Translations under genes and position numbers: made by a program
Shown: positions 31,025 through 40,365 of the stretch, piece by piece
How positions within the stretch are numbered: position 1 is the first letter of the stretch
How the letters are laid out: each line of letters starts with the position of its first letter
The notes under the pieces: generated by a model
Told to the model about the DNA's origin: nothing
Seen by the model: only the letters and a program-made list of their open reading frames with translations
The model's database searches: none
NCBI RefSeq assembly: GCF_014207355.1
Contig: NZ_JACHEF010000003.1
Span: forward strand, 409,763 to 473,762
Length of the DNA stretch: 64,000 nt
Reading direction: 5' to 3'
Origin: Mesorhizobium sangaii
Lineage (GTDB): Bacteria; Pseudomonadota; Alphaproteobacteria; Rhizobiales; Rhizobiaceae

Positions 31025-32302
31025 ATGACTATTTTGCGACATAAAGCACTGCTGGGGGCGGGGTGCTTTTCGCTTGCTTTGATCGGGACGGCGATGAATT
31101 CGGCGCATGCTGGCGGCCTGGAGCGCGGCGGCTACGACATCGACTTGCTGTTCGATCCGGCGCAGGTCACAGGCGAGCTTTCAGGCACCTATGTGATGCC
31201 GCAGCGAGACCTGAAGAATGCAAAGGATACGGATCCAACCGACGGCAATCTCAATGCGCTGGGTAAATCCAGCACGGCGCGCGATACCGAAAGCTATTGG
31301 GTGCCCTACGGTGGCATCAAGATCGGCATGGGACCGGTCGATTGCCTGGGCGACTACTCCCAGCCGATTGGTGCCTTCAGCAATCCTGGTGCGAACTGGG
31401 CGGGTGCACAAAGCAATGTCGAGACGAAGGTAGAGAGCAAAGCCTTTAGCGCGACCTGTTCTTACAAGATGGACCTCAGCAAAGGTCAGTTTCGCTTCAT
31501 TGGCGGCGTGTTCCATGAGGATGTTTCGGGCTTCAAGGAACAGTTGGTTGCTCCCATTCCCGCCTTTCTCGGCACAGGCATTGGCCGCCTTGATCTCGAA
31601 GGGGATGGATGGGGATGGCGTGCCGGTGTCGCCTATGAGATCCCGGACATCGCCTTGCGCGCCAGCCTGGTCTACAACTCGTCGGTCAAGCTCGACAATT
31701 TGAGCGGAACGCTTGATTTGACCCAGGTGCCTGGGCTTATCAATCCTGCAAATCCGCTTCTGGGCAACGTCACTGACGTCTATGGGGCCTCGCAGGTTCC
31801 GGATTCTGTTGAACTCAAGCTTCAGTCAGGCATCGCTCCCGGCTGGTTGGCTTTTGGATCCATCAAGTGGGTGAATTGGAGCGAGCTGCAAAGCATTCCG
31901 TTCTGCCCGACCTCGACCCAGGGGCTCGTTGCCTGCACGACGACCAGCCCTGTGCGCGCCACCTCGCTTGATTTGCTCTATCGCGACGGTTGGACGGTTT
32001 CCGGTGGCATCGGCCATAAATTCAACGATCAGTGGAGCGGGGCGGCGGTTCTCACCTGGGATCGTGGCACGACCACCGGCCTGAGCGCGCAGACCGACAC
32101 CTGGACGGTGAGCGGCGGCGTGGCCTACACGCCAACCCAGAACATCGAAATTCGTCTCGGTGGCGCGCTGGGCGTGCTTACCAGCGGATCAATCCATTCG
32201 GTCGTCGGCAGCGATGGTGTTACCTACGGTACCGACTACACAGCCGACTTTGGCAATGATCTTGTTTCGGCGGTCTCCACTTCCTTGAAGGTCAAGTGGT
32301 AA
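31025..32302 (+). CDS. FadL/OmpP1-family outer-membrane protein
   Basis: 425 residues; the ATG at 31025 follows GGGGAGGA. A signal peptide (LLGAGCFSLALIGTAMNSAHA) precedes a barrel rich in alternating aromatic strands (WSGAAVLTWDRGTTTGLSAQ, IEIRLGGALGVLTSG). The last strand ends in an aromatic residue (STSLKVKW), as required for BamA recognition. FadL-family channels take up long-chain fatty acids or other hydrophobic compounds. The usual N-terminal plug is short here (GGLERGGYDIDLLFDP). An inverted repeat upstream may regulate it. Confidence 0.85.
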   Translation: MTILRHKALLGAGCFSLALIGTAMNSAHAGGLERGGYDIDLLFDPAQVTGELSGTYVMPQRDLKNAKDTDPTDGNLNALGKSSTARDTESYWVPYGGIKIGMGPVDCLGDYSQPIGAFSNPGANWAGAQSNVETKVESKAFSATCSYKMDLSKGQFRFIGGVFHEDVSGFKEQLVAPIPAFLGTGIGRLDLEGDGWGWRAGVAYEIPDIALRASLVYNSSVKLDNLSGTLDLTQVPGLINPANPLLGNVTDVYGASQVPDSVELKLQSGIAPGWLAFGSIKWVNWSELQSIPFCPTSTQGLVACTTTSPVRATSLDLLYRDGWTVSGGIGHKFNDQWSGAAVLTWDRGTTTGLSAQTDTWTVSGGVAYTPTQNIEIRLGGALGVLTSGSIHSVVGSDGVTYGTDYTADFGNDLVSAVSTSLKVKW

Positions 32303-32326
32303 CCATCTGAAGCGAAACGAAAAAAT

Positions 32327-32350
32327 GCCTGGCATTGCCCGGCCTTTTTT
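32327..32350 (+). terminator. Possible terminator after FadL-type gene
   Basis: GCCTGGC-ATT-GCCCGGC forms a short stem with one mismatch, followed by CTTTTTT. The T-run is good but the stem is short. Confidence 0.45.
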
Positions 32351-32591
32351 GTTTGGACCTGCGCCGTTTGTGCCCTGCTATCCAAGCTGCGTTGCAGATA
32401 AGCCGCACCGCTTTCGCCTCTTGCGATTGTGACGTTTTGGCAACACTTTCTGAACAACCCCTGCGCTAAAAGTCAGGCTAAGGAAATTGCCCATTTCCCG
32501 CCATAAACCCGGCGCACCTCGATCTTGTCTCGGGACACGCGCCAAAAGGCTCGGCGATGGGCAGGCCGCACCGCCCGCGGCAAGGAAGAGT

Positions 32592-34316
32592 ATGGACGCC
32601 AAAGTTATTTCCAAGGACAAGCTACCGAGCCGCCATGTGACCGTCGGTCCGGCGCGTGCGCCGCACCGTTCTTATCTCTATGCGATGGGATTGTCGGCGG
32701 CCGAGATCGCGCAGCCGCTGGTCGGCGTCGCGTCTTGCTGGAACGAGGCCGCGCCCTGCAACATTTCGCTGATGCGCCAGGCGCAAGTGGTCAAGAAGGG
32801 CGTCGCGGCCGCCAACGGTACGCCGCGCGAATTCTGCACCATCACCGTTACCGACGGCATCGCCATGGGCCACCAGGGCATGAAGTCGTCGCTGGTGTCG
32901 CGCGAGGTCATCGCCGATTCAGTCGAACTCACCATGCGCGGCCACTGCTACGACGCGCTGGTTGGCCTGGCCGGCTGCGACAAGTCGCTGCCCGGCATGA
33001 TGATGGCCATGGTGCGTCTCAACGTGCCGTCGATCTTCATCTATGGCGGCTCGATCCTGCCCGGCAGCTATCGTGGCCGCCAGATCACCGTGCAGGACGT
33101 GTTCGAGGCGGTCGGCCAGCATTCGGTCGGCGCGATCGGTGATTCCGAGCTGCTTGAAATCGAGCAGGCCGCCTGTCCGTCGGCCGGCTCCTGCGGCGCC
33201 CAGTTCACCGCCAACACCATGGCCACCGTTGCCGAGGCAATCGGCCTGGCGCTGCCCTATTCCTGCGGCGCGCCGGCGCCTTACGAAATGCGCGACCGTT
33301 TCAACTTCGCCTCGGGCGAAAAGATCATGGAACTGATCGCCAAGAACATCCGGCCGCGCGACATCGTCACGCTGAAGGCGCTGGAGAATGCGGCGACCGT
33401 GGTTTCGGCCACCGGCGGCTCGACCAACGCAGCACTTCACCTGCCGGCGATCGCCCACGAGGCCGGCATCAAGTTCGACCTGTTCGACGTGGCGAAAATC
33501 TTCGAGAAGACGCCTTACATCGCCGACCTCAAGCCGGGCGGCAAATATGTCGCCAAGGACATGTTCGAGGCCGGCGGCATTCCGCTCCTGATGAAGACGT
33601 TGCTCGACCACGGATATTTGCATGGCGACTGCCTGACGGTGACTGGCCGTACTTTGGCCGAAAATATGGAGCACGTTGCCTGGAATGAACACCAGGATGT
33701 GGTCCGCCCGGCCAACACACCCATTACCCAAACCGGTGGTGTCGTGGGGTTGAAGGGAAACCTTGCCCCCGAAGGCGCGATCGTGAAGGTCGCCGGCATG
33801 TCGGAGCTGAAGTTCTCCGGCCCGGCGCGTTGCTTCGATTCGGAAGAGGAATGTTTCGAGGCGGTGACGAAGCGCAATTACAGGGAAGGCGAGGTGCTCG
33901 TCATCCGTTACGAGGGGCCGCGCGGCGGCCCAGGCATGCGCGAGATGCTGTCGACGACAGCAGCCCTCTACGGCCAGGGCATGGGCGGCAAGGTGGCGCT
34001 GATCACAGACGGGCGTTTTTCGGGCGCGACGCGCGGTTTCTGCATCGGCCATGTCGGACCCGAGGCAGCCGTGGGTGGGCCGATCGGGCTGCTGAGGGAT
34101 GGCGACGTGATCTCGATCGACGCGGTGAACGGCACGATCGAGGTGGCACTGTCCGATGGCGAACTGGTGGCGAGGGCAAAGACCTGGAAGGCGCGCACGA
34201 CCGACTATCAGTCGGGCGCGATATGGAAATATGCACAGACGGTTGGGCCGGCGCGCGATGGCGCGGTCACCCATCCGGGCGGTGCGAAAGAAACACACTG
34301 CTATGCGGACATCTGA
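32592..34316 (+). CDS. ilvD: Dihydroxy-acid dehydratase
   Basis: 574 residues from the ATG at 32592 with AAGGAAG upstream. It catalyses the third common step of valine, isoleucine and leucine biosynthesis. The cluster- and Mg-binding motifs are VGVASCWNEAAPCN, GLAGCDKSLPGMMMAM and CPSAGSCGAQFTANTM, and the catalytic loop ALITDGRFSGATRG is near the C-terminus. An upstream in-frame start at 32487 is not used because the family begins near MDAKVISKDKLPSRHVT. Its last 14 bases overlap the next gene, an exoR homologue. Confidence 0.96.
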   Translation: MDAKVISKDKLPSRHVTVGPARAPHRSYLYAMGLSAAEIAQPLVGVASCWNEAAPCNISLMRQAQVVKKGVAAANGTPREFCTITVTDGIAMGHQGMKSSLVSREVIADSVELTMRGHCYDALVGLAGCDKSLPGMMMAMVRLNVPSIFIYGGSILPGSYRGRQITVQDVFEAVGQHSVGAIGDSELLEIEQAACPSAGSCGAQFTANTMATVAEAIGLALPYSCGAPAPYEMRDRFNFASGEKIMELIAKNIRPRDIVTLKALENAATVVSATGGSTNAALHLPAIAHEAGIKFDLFDVAKIFEKTPYIADLKPGGKYVAKDMFEAGGIPLLMKTLLDHGYLHGDCLTVTGRTLAENMEHVAWNEHQDVVRPANTPITQTGGVVGLKGNLAPEGAIVKVAGMSELKFSGPARCFDSEEECFEAVTKRNYREGEVLVIRYEGPRGGPGMREMLSTTAALYGQGMGGKVALITDGRFSGATRGFCIGHVGPEAAVGGPIGLLRDGDVISIDAVNGTIEVALSDGELVARAKTWKARTTDYQSGAIWKYAQTVGPARDGAVTHPGGAKETHCYADI

Positions 34317-35142
34317 GTTGTTGAGGTCGTCTGTCTTTCCGGCACTGGTCGTGTTCGCCACTTTTGGCGCGACCTTTGGCGCCGTGGGTCAGGCTATGGC
34401 CTTTGACGACAAGGTGTTCGACGACAAGACCGGCGTGAAGCCGCAATCCAGCCCATGGGCGGTGTTCCAGTTCGGCTTTTCCGCCTACAAGAACGGCCAC
34501 AAGGAACAGGCCGCCGAGGCCTACAAATACGCCGCCGAGAACGGTCAGATCGGCGCCACCTGGAAGCTTGCCCGCATGTATGCCGAGGGCGACGGCGTGG
34601 CGCGCGATGACTATGAGGCGTTCAAGTTCTTCTCGGAGATCGTCGACCAGGATGTCGAGCCCGGCTCACCCGAGGAAAGCTATGTCTCGGACGCGCTGGT
34701 GGCGCTTGGCGATTATCTGCGCAAGGGCATTCCCGGCAGCCCGGTCACCGAGAACGAGGTGGCGGCCCAGGAATATTACATGCGCGCCGCCGCCAACTAC
34801 CGCAATCCGAACGCGCAGTTCGAGATGGGTCAGATGTTCCTGAAGGGCGAGGGCGGCGTGAAGGCCAGCGTCAAGCAGGCCGGACGCTGGTTCCAGCTTG
34901 CTGCCGAGAAGGGCCATGCCGGCGCCCAGGCGACGCTCGGCCACTTGTTGTTCCAGAGCGGCAAGATCGTTCGCGGCCTGGCGATGATGACGGCTGCGCT
35001 CGAACGCGCTTCGCCGGCCGATCAGCCGTGGATCCGCGGCATGCAGGAAGAGGCATTCGCCACCGCCGGCGAAGCCGACCGCCGCACCGCGATCTCGCTG
35101 GCCGATGACATCCTCACCAAGGGCGGCAGCGCGGACCAGTAG
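34303..35142 (+). CDS. exoR: Periplasmic Sel1-repeat protein, ExoR homologue
   Basis: 279 residues. A signal peptide ends near VGQAMAFDD. SPWAVFQFGFSAYKNGHKEQ and several Sel1 repeats follow (ATWKLARMYAEGDGVARDDY, AQFEMGQMFLKGEGG, AQATLGHLLFQSG). This layout and sequence match ExoR of Sinorhizobium, the periplasmic inhibitor of the ExoS-ChvI two-component system that controls succinoglycan, motility and acid response. Regulation in rhizobia is by proteolysis of ExoR. The ATG overlaps the ilvD stop by 14 bases, so translation of the two is coupled. ExoS/ChvI genes are not in the window. Confidence 0.85.
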   Translation: MRTSELLRSSVFPALVVFATFGATFGAVGQAMAFDDKVFDDKTGVKPQSSPWAVFQFGFSAYKNGHKEQAAEAYKYAAENGQIGATWKLARMYAEGDGVARDDYEAFKFFSEIVDQDVEPGSPEESYVSDALVALGDYLRKGIPGSPVTENEVAAQEYYMRAAANYRNPNAQFEMGQMFLKGEGGVKASVKQAGRWFQLAAEKGHAGAQATLGHLLFQSGKIVRGLAMMTAALERASPADQPWIRGMQEEAFATAGEADRRTAISLADDILTKGGSADQ

Positions 35143-35184
35143 TCTCGCGGCTGCGCTGGCCTTACCGGAAGCGCTTGATTTTGA

Positions 35185-35484
35185 TCAGTTCTCGGTCGGT
35201 TCCGTCGGCACCATGCTGGGGGCCGGCGTTGAGATCGGCGTCACATGGAGATGGGGCGCCATCGTGTTTTCAGGGCAACTGTCCCCGACCTTGGTCCACG
35301 ACGTGTTGTTGAGCACCATGTCGCAGCGGGCAAGATGGCTCTGGTCGGCGACCGTCAGGCAGGCGACCTGACCAACCGGATACGATTTTCCATTGGCAAG
35401 ACATTCGGGGGCGGCGAAAGCCGGCACGACCGCGGCCATGGCAAATGCCAAGCCGATCGGACAAAGAACAATTCGAATGGTCAT
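35185..35484 (-). CDS. Small exported protein, function unknown
   Basis: 99 residues from the ATG at 35484. The N-terminus MTIRIVLCPIGLAFAMAAVV then PAFA is a Sec signal peptide. The mature part has CLANGKSYPVGQVACLTVAD, CDMVLNNTSWTKVGDSC and a Pro/Thr-rich C-terminus. Four cysteines in the mature part suggest two disulfides. Similar small cysteine-bearing periplasmic proteins are frequent in Rhizobiales. It converges with the exoR homologue. Confidence 0.65.
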   Translation of the reverse strand: MTIRIVLCPIGLAFAMAAVVPAFAAPECLANGKSYPVGQVACLTVADQSHLARCDMVLNNTSWTKVGDSCPENTMAPHLHVTPISTPAPSMVPTEPTEN

Positions 35485-35592
35485 GGGAACCCCGGCCGCC
35501 ATGATGATCCCCCATCATGCGCCGGAATGTGGCTATATGAGGTCAAACGCCTTGCGTGCCCGGCGTCAGGGCCTGTGGACAGGGTTCTCTTG

Positions 35593-36387
35593 TCATGCCG
35601 GCTGCAGCGCGAGATCGATCGCCACCGGCACGTGGTCGGACGGCTTTTCCCACGCGCGCACATGCTTTTCGATCGAGGCCGCCGAAAACCGGTTGGCGGC
35701 TTCCGGCGACAGCAGAAGATGGTCGATGCGGATGCCATTGTTCTTCTGCCAGGCGCCGGCTTGATAGTCCCAGAAAGTATAGGTGTCGGGCTTGTCCGTG
35801 ACCGCGCGGACCGCCTCGGTGAAACCAAGATTGAGCAACCGGCGGAAGGCCTGCCGGGTCTGCGGCTGGAACAGCGCGTCGCCCAGCCAGTTCTCCGGAA
35901 ACCTGGCGTCGATCGGCTCGGGAATGACGTTGTAGTCGCCGGCCAGAACCAGGGCCTCTTCCAGCCTCAACCGCTCCTGTGCCCAGCGCTCCAGCCGCTC
36001 CATCCAGGACAGCTTGTAGGGGAACTTCTTGTCGTCATCGATCGGGTTGCCGTTCGGCAGATAGAGCGAGGCGATGCGCAGCGCGCCCTTGTCGGTCGAG
36101 AAAACGCCTTCGATGAAACGCGCCTGCTCGTCGGAATCGTCGCCGGGCAGACCTCTGGTAACTTCGTCGAAGCGCAGTTTCGACAAGATGGCGACACCGT
36201 TGAAGCCCTTCTGGCCATGGGTCTCGACATTGTAGCCAAGCGCCTCGATCTCGGCGCGCGGGAACTGGTCGTCGAGCGTCTTGATCTCCTGCAGACAGAC
36301 GATGTCGGGCGCGCTCTCGGTCAGCCAGTGGGTCAGGTTGCCGATGCGGGCGCGCACGCCGTTGATGTTCCAGGTGACGATTTTCAT
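35593..36387 (-). CDS. xthA: Exodeoxyribonuclease III
   Basis: 264 residues starting MKIVTWNINGVRARI at 36387, the invariant beginning of the family; the longer upstream frame is not used. The EEP-fold motifs are CLQEIK with the metal Glu, SLYLPNGNP with the catalytic Tyr region, LAGDYNVIPEPIDA with Asp and Asn, and the final SDHVPVAIDL with catalytic Asp-His. The enzyme is an AP endonuclease and 3'-5' exonuclease in base-excision repair. Confidence 0.95.
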   Translation of the reverse strand: MKIVTWNINGVRARIGNLTHWLTESAPDIVCLQEIKTLDDQFPRAEIEALGYNVETHGQKGFNGVAILSKLRFDEVTRGLPGDDSDEQARFIEGVFSTDKGALRIASLYLPNGNPIDDDKKFPYKLSWMERLERWAQERLRLEEALVLAGDYNVIPEPIDARFPENWLGDALFQPQTRQAFRRLLNLGFTEAVRAVTDKPDTYTFWDYQAGAWQKNNGIRIDHLLLSPEAANRFSAASIEKHVRAWEKPSDHVPVAIDLALQPA

Positions 36388-36404
36388 GACGGTCTCGATG
36401 CTGT

Positions 36405-36800
36405 TCAGTGGGGTTCTTGCGGCGGATGGCGTTCGACCAGGCCGATCGTATTGCCTGCCGGGTCCTTTAGAAAGGCCATCCATTCGCTTTCCCCCGCCGG
36501 ACCGAATTGGCCTTCGGTGTCGTTGTGCACGAGCATTGGCGGCGCTGTGAAGGGGACGCCCGCGGCTCTTGCCTCGGCATGGAAATCATCGAGGCCCGAC
36601 ATGTCGAGATAGACCGTGCCGGCCGGTATGCCGTCGGTGAACAGCAAGCGCACATCGCCGGCCATGATAAAGGCGATGCCCGGCGGATCGAAGCGCGCGT
36701 GCACGGCCATGCCGAGCACATCGCGCCAGAACGCCAGCGTCACGTCGAGGTCGCGTCCAGCCGACAGCGCGATCTGGCGGACCGCACCGATTGCAGACAT
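36405..36800 (-). CDS. VOC/glyoxalase-family protein
   Basis: 131 residues from the ATG at 36800. The VOC fold appears as LDVTLAFWRDVLGMAVHARF, IAFIMAGDVRLLF and the end EWMAFLKDPAGNTIGLVE. The family includes glyoxalase I, dioxygenases and antibiotic-binding proteins; no specific function can be assigned. It lies just after the erpA-like gene in the same direction, with two bases between them. Confidence 0.82.
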   Translation of the reverse strand: MSAIGAVRQIALSAGRDLDVTLAFWRDVLGMAVHARFDPPGIAFIMAGDVRLLFTDGIPAGTVYLDMSGLDDFHAEARAAGVPFTAPPMLVHNDTEGQFGPAGESEWMAFLKDPAGNTIGLVERHPPQEPH

Positions 36801-36802
36801 TT

Positions 36803-37150
36803 CTATATGGAAAAGCTCGTGCCGCAACCGCAGGAAGCGACGGCATTCGGGTTCCGGATCTGGAACGACTGACCCATCAAATCGTCGACGAAATCGATGA
36901 CCGAGCCGCCCATATAGACCAGCGACAGATCGTCGATGAGCACCGTGGCGCCGTCTTTCTCAATGGCGACGTCGTCGTCGTTGCGCGTGTCGACCAGATC
37001 GAACTTGTAGGAAAAGCCGGAGCAACCGCCGCCCTCGACGGAGACGCGCAGCGCCGTCTTGCCGGCCTCGCCCGAAACAATCTTGGCGATCCGCCTGGCG
37101 GCGGCCTCGGTCATGTCGACTTTCATGGCAGTCTTGGCGTCAGCGCCCAT
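36803..37150 (-). CDS. erpA: Iron-sulfur cluster insertion protein (ErpA/IscA type)
   Basis: 115 residues from the ATG at 37150, seven bases after AGGTGA; a later ATG at 37126 would remove only eight residues. The A-type carrier cysteines are in VEGGGCSGFSYKF and ASCGCGTSFSI. It delivers [2Fe-2S] or [4Fe-4S] clusters to target enzymes. It diverges from dgt and is probably cotranscribed with the small VOC protein. ErpA and IscA cannot be told apart confidently; no isc/suf genes are adjacent. Confidence 0.9.
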   Translation of the reverse strand: MGADAKTAMKVDMTEAAARRIAKIVSGEAGKTALRVSVEGGGCSGFSYKFDLVDTRNDDDVAIEKDGATVLIDDLSLVYMGGSVIDFVDDLMGQSFQIRNPNAVASCGCGTSFSI

Positions 37151-37226
37151 GGGCGTCACCTTGCTTTCGGTTTCACATGATAGGTATGAAGCGCGAGGGG
37201 CCAAGTCAACTGCGGCAGCATAAGCC

Positions 37227-38441
37227 ATGACCAATGAGTTGGGCGACATCGGATTCGGCTATCGACCGCGCGCGGCCTATGCCTGCGATCCGGCAAAGTC
37301 GCGCGGGCGGCTTTTCGATGAGGTCGAGAGCCCGACGCGCACGCCGTTCCAGCGCGATCGTGACCGCATCATCCATTCGACGGCGTTCCGGCGGCTGAAG
37401 CACAAGACGCAGGTCTTCATCGCGCATGAAGGCGACCACTATCGCACCCGTCTGACCCACTCGATAGAAGTGGCGCAGATCGCGCGTGCGCTGGCGCGGG
37501 CGCTCCGCGGCGACGAGGATCTGGCTGAAGCCGTGGCGCTGGTGCATGATTTCGGCCACACGCCGTTCGGCCACACCGGCGAGGACGCGCTGAACGAGAA
37601 GATGGCCGCCTGGGGCGGCTTCGACCACAATGCGCAATCGCTGCGCATCGTGACAAGGCTGGAGGCGCGCTACGCCGAATTCGACGGGCTCAACCTGACC
37701 TGGGAAACGCTGGAAGGCCTGGTCAAGCACAATGGGCCGCTGACCGACGGCAATGGCCATGGCTTGAAAGGGCCGGTGCCTCAGGCGATCCGCGATTATT
37801 CCGAGCTGCACGATCTCGAACTGGACCGGTTCGCCGGCATCGAGGCGCAATGCGCGGCGATCGCCGACGATATCGCCTACAACACACATGATATCGACGA
37901 CGGCTTGCGGGCAGGGGTGCTGACGCTGGATATGCTGGAAACGGTCTCGCTGCCGGGAACGATCCTGAAGGGCGTGCGCGCCCGCTATCCGGCGCTCGAG
38001 GACATGCGCACCGGCCACGAACTGATGCGGCGCCAGATCACCGCGATGGTCGAGGATGTCATTGTTTCGACCACTGCCAATCTGGAGCGGATCAGGCCGC
38101 AGAGCGCTGACGCGGTGAGGGCAGCCGGGGAGACGATGGTGACTTTTTCAACCGAAATGGCTGCCTTCGAGAAAGAGCTGAAGGCCTTTCTCTACAAGCA
38201 CCTCTACCGGCACGCGGAGGTGATGCGGGTGCGCGCCGACGCCGAGCAGATCGTCAGGGATCTGTTCGACGTCTATTTCGCCGATCCACGCGCGATGCCG
38301 GACGGCTGGCGCGAGGGGCTCGATCGGGCCGACGATCGCATCAAGGCGCGCAGCGTGGCCGACTTCCTGGCCGGCATGACCGACACCTACGCGCTCAAGG
38401 AACATCGGCGTTTGTTTGACCGAACCCCGGATTTGAGCTAG
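37227..38441 (+). CDS. dgt: Deoxyguanosinetriphosphate triphosphohydrolase-like protein
   Basis: 404 residues. The HD domain is clear: THSIEVAQIARALARAL, ALVHDFGHTPFGHTGEDAL with the metal His-Asp pair, then GFDHNAQSLRIVTRLE and DDIAYNTHDIDDGLR with the last Asp. The enzyme cleaves dNTPs to nucleoside and tripolyphosphate and so tunes the DNA precursor pool. The gene lies just upstream of argS; the spacing is 63 bases. Confidence 0.93.
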   Translation: MTNELGDIGFGYRPRAAYACDPAKSRGRLFDEVESPTRTPFQRDRDRIIHSTAFRRLKHKTQVFIAHEGDHYRTRLTHSIEVAQIARALARALRGDEDLAEAVALVHDFGHTPFGHTGEDALNEKMAAWGGFDHNAQSLRIVTRLEARYAEFDGLNLTWETLEGLVKHNGPLTDGNGHGLKGPVPQAIRDYSELHDLELDRFAGIEAQCAAIADDIAYNTHDIDDGLRAGVLTLDMLETVSLPGTILKGVRARYPALEDMRTGHELMRRQITAMVEDVIVSTTANLERIRPQSADAVRAAGETMVTFSTEMAAFEKELKAFLYKHLYRHAEVMRVRADAEQIVRDLFDVYFADPRAMPDGWREGLDRADDRIKARSVADFLAGMTDTYALKEHRRLFDRTPDLS

Positions 38442-38504
38442 GGCGGGCTCGATTTTGCCGGCCAACGAGCCGGATTCGCCACAAAGCCGCCAGAGCCAGT
38501 CCAA

Positions 38505-40262
38505 ATGAACATCTTCGCCGATTTCACCGCGCGAATCATAAAAGCCGTCGAAGCGCTTGATCTGAAAGACAATAATGGCGTTTCGCCGGACCTGTCGCGC
38601 ATTGCCGTCGAGCCGCCGCGCGATGCCAGCCATGGCGACTTGGCGACCAATGCGGCGATGGTGCTGGCCAAACCGACCGGCCAGAATCCGCGGGCGCTGG
38701 CCGAAAGACTGACCCAGGCGCTGCGTGGGGACAAGGACGTTGCCGCCGCAGAGGTCGCGGGGCCCGGCTTCGTCAATCTCAGGCTCAGGGACGGTTTCTG
38801 GCAGGCGCATCTGACGACGCTGCTTGGAGAGGGCCGCAACTATGGCCGCTCGACGGTTGGCGGTGGCAGGAAAACCAATGTCGAATATGTCTCGGCCAAT
38901 CCGACAGGCCCGATGCATGTCGGCCATTGCCGGGGCGCGGTGGTTGGCGACGCGCTTGCCAACCTGATGGCCTTCGCCGGCTACGACGTGACCAAGGAAT
39001 ACGTCATCAACGACGCCGGCTCGCAGATCGACGTGCTCGGCCGCTCGGTCATGCTTCGCTACCGCGAGGCGCTTGGCGACGATATCGGCGAAATTCCGGC
39101 CGGGCTTTACCCCGGCGACTATCTGGTTCCTGTCGGGCAGGCGCTGGCCAGGGAGTTCGGCCGCTCGCTGCTGGAGATGCCGGATGACGAGGCGTTGGCC
39201 ATCGTCAAGGACCGCACCATCGATGCGATGATGGCGATGATCCGCGAGGATCTGGCGATGCTCAACGTGCATCACGACGTGTTTTTCTCGGAACGTACGC
39301 TGCACGCCGACAACGCCAAGAAGATCCGGTCGGCGATCAGCGACCTGACGTTGAAGGGTCACATCTACAAGGGCAAGCTGCCGCCACCCAAGGGTGAGAA
39401 GCCCGACGATTGGGAGGATCGCGAGCAGACGCTGTTCCGTTCGACCGCGGTCGGCGACGACATGGACCGGGCGCTGGTCAAGTCCGACGGCTCGTTCACC
39501 TATTTTGCCGCCGACGTCGCCTATCTCAAGGACAAGATCGATCGCGGCTTCGTCGACCTGATCTATGTGCTCGGCGCCGACCATGGTGGTTATGTCAAGC
39601 GGCTGGAGGCCTTGGCGCGCGCGATTGCCGGCGACAGGGTGAAGCTTACCGTGCTGCTTTGCCAGTTGGTGAAGCTGTTTCGCGAGGGCGAACCCGTTCG
39701 CATGTCGAAGCGGTCGGGTGATTTCGTGACGCTGCGCGAAGTGGTGGAGGAGGTCGGCCGCGACGCGATCCGATTCATGATGCTCTACCGCAAGAACGAC
39801 GCGCCGCTCGATTTCGACTTCGCCAAGGTCACCGAGCAGTCCAAGGACAATCCGGTGTTCTATGTGCAGTACGCCTCGGCGCGCTGCCATTCGGTGTTCC
39901 GGCAGGCGAGCGAGCAGCTGGGCGAGGTCAATTTCGATCGCAACAGCCTGGCGTCCGCCGTGGCCTTGCTGACCGACGAGGGCGAGATCGGCCTGATCCG
40001 CAAGCTTGCAGAATACCCGCGTCTGATCGAGTCGGCGGCACTTGCGCTCGAGCCCCACAGGCTGGCATTTTACCTTTATGATCTGGCTTCTAGTTTCCAC
40101 GGACACTGGAACCGTGGCACAGAAAATCCAGACTTACGTTTTGTTAAGGTTAACGACCGACAATTGACGCATGCCAGACTAGGGCTGGTGCAGGCTGTCT
40201 CGGACGTTCTGACGTCCGGCCTGACGTTGATCGGAGCCGCTGCGCCCACCGAAATGCGTTAG
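38505..40262 (+). CDS. argS: Arginyl-tRNA synthetase
   Basis: 585 residues. The class I HIGH motif appears as NPTGPMHVGHCRGAVVGDAL, and the KMSKS loop as RMSKRSGDFVTLRE. The N-terminal Add-1 domain and C-terminal anticodon-binding DALR domain (IRKLAEYPRLIESAALAL onward, YLYDLASSFHGHWN) are present. It attaches arginine to its tRNAs and, as in other ArgRS, needs tRNA for activation. It is followed by the SPOR gene in the same direction. Confidence 0.97.
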   Translation: MNIFADFTARIIKAVEALDLKDNNGVSPDLSRIAVEPPRDASHGDLATNAAMVLAKPTGQNPRALAERLTQALRGDKDVAAAEVAGPGFVNLRLRDGFWQAHLTTLLGEGRNYGRSTVGGGRKTNVEYVSANPTGPMHVGHCRGAVVGDALANLMAFAGYDVTKEYVINDAGSQIDVLGRSVMLRYREALGDDIGEIPAGLYPGDYLVPVGQALAREFGRSLLEMPDDEALAIVKDRTIDAMMAMIREDLAMLNVHHDVFFSERTLHADNAKKIRSAISDLTLKGHIYKGKLPPPKGEKPDDWEDREQTLFRSTAVGDDMDRALVKSDGSFTYFAADVAYLKDKIDRGFVDLIYVLGADHGGYVKRLEALARAIAGDRVKLTVLLCQLVKLFREGEPVRMSKRSGDFVTLREVVEEVGRDAIRFMMLYRKNDAPLDFDFAKVTEQSKDNPVFYVQYASARCHSVFRQASEQLGEVNFDRNSLASAVALLTDEGEIGLIRKLAEYPRLIESAALALEPHRLAFYLYDLASSFHGHWNRGTENPDLRFVKVNDRQLTHARLGLVQAVSDVLTSGLTLIGAAAPTEMR

Positions 40263-40365
40263 GTTTGACTAAAAAACCTGTCACCTTTTGCCCACATTGC
40301 GCTGGTAAGGGCCAACCCTACGCGACGTCCATGGCGTCCGAATGAGTGCGAGTTCGGGAACAATA

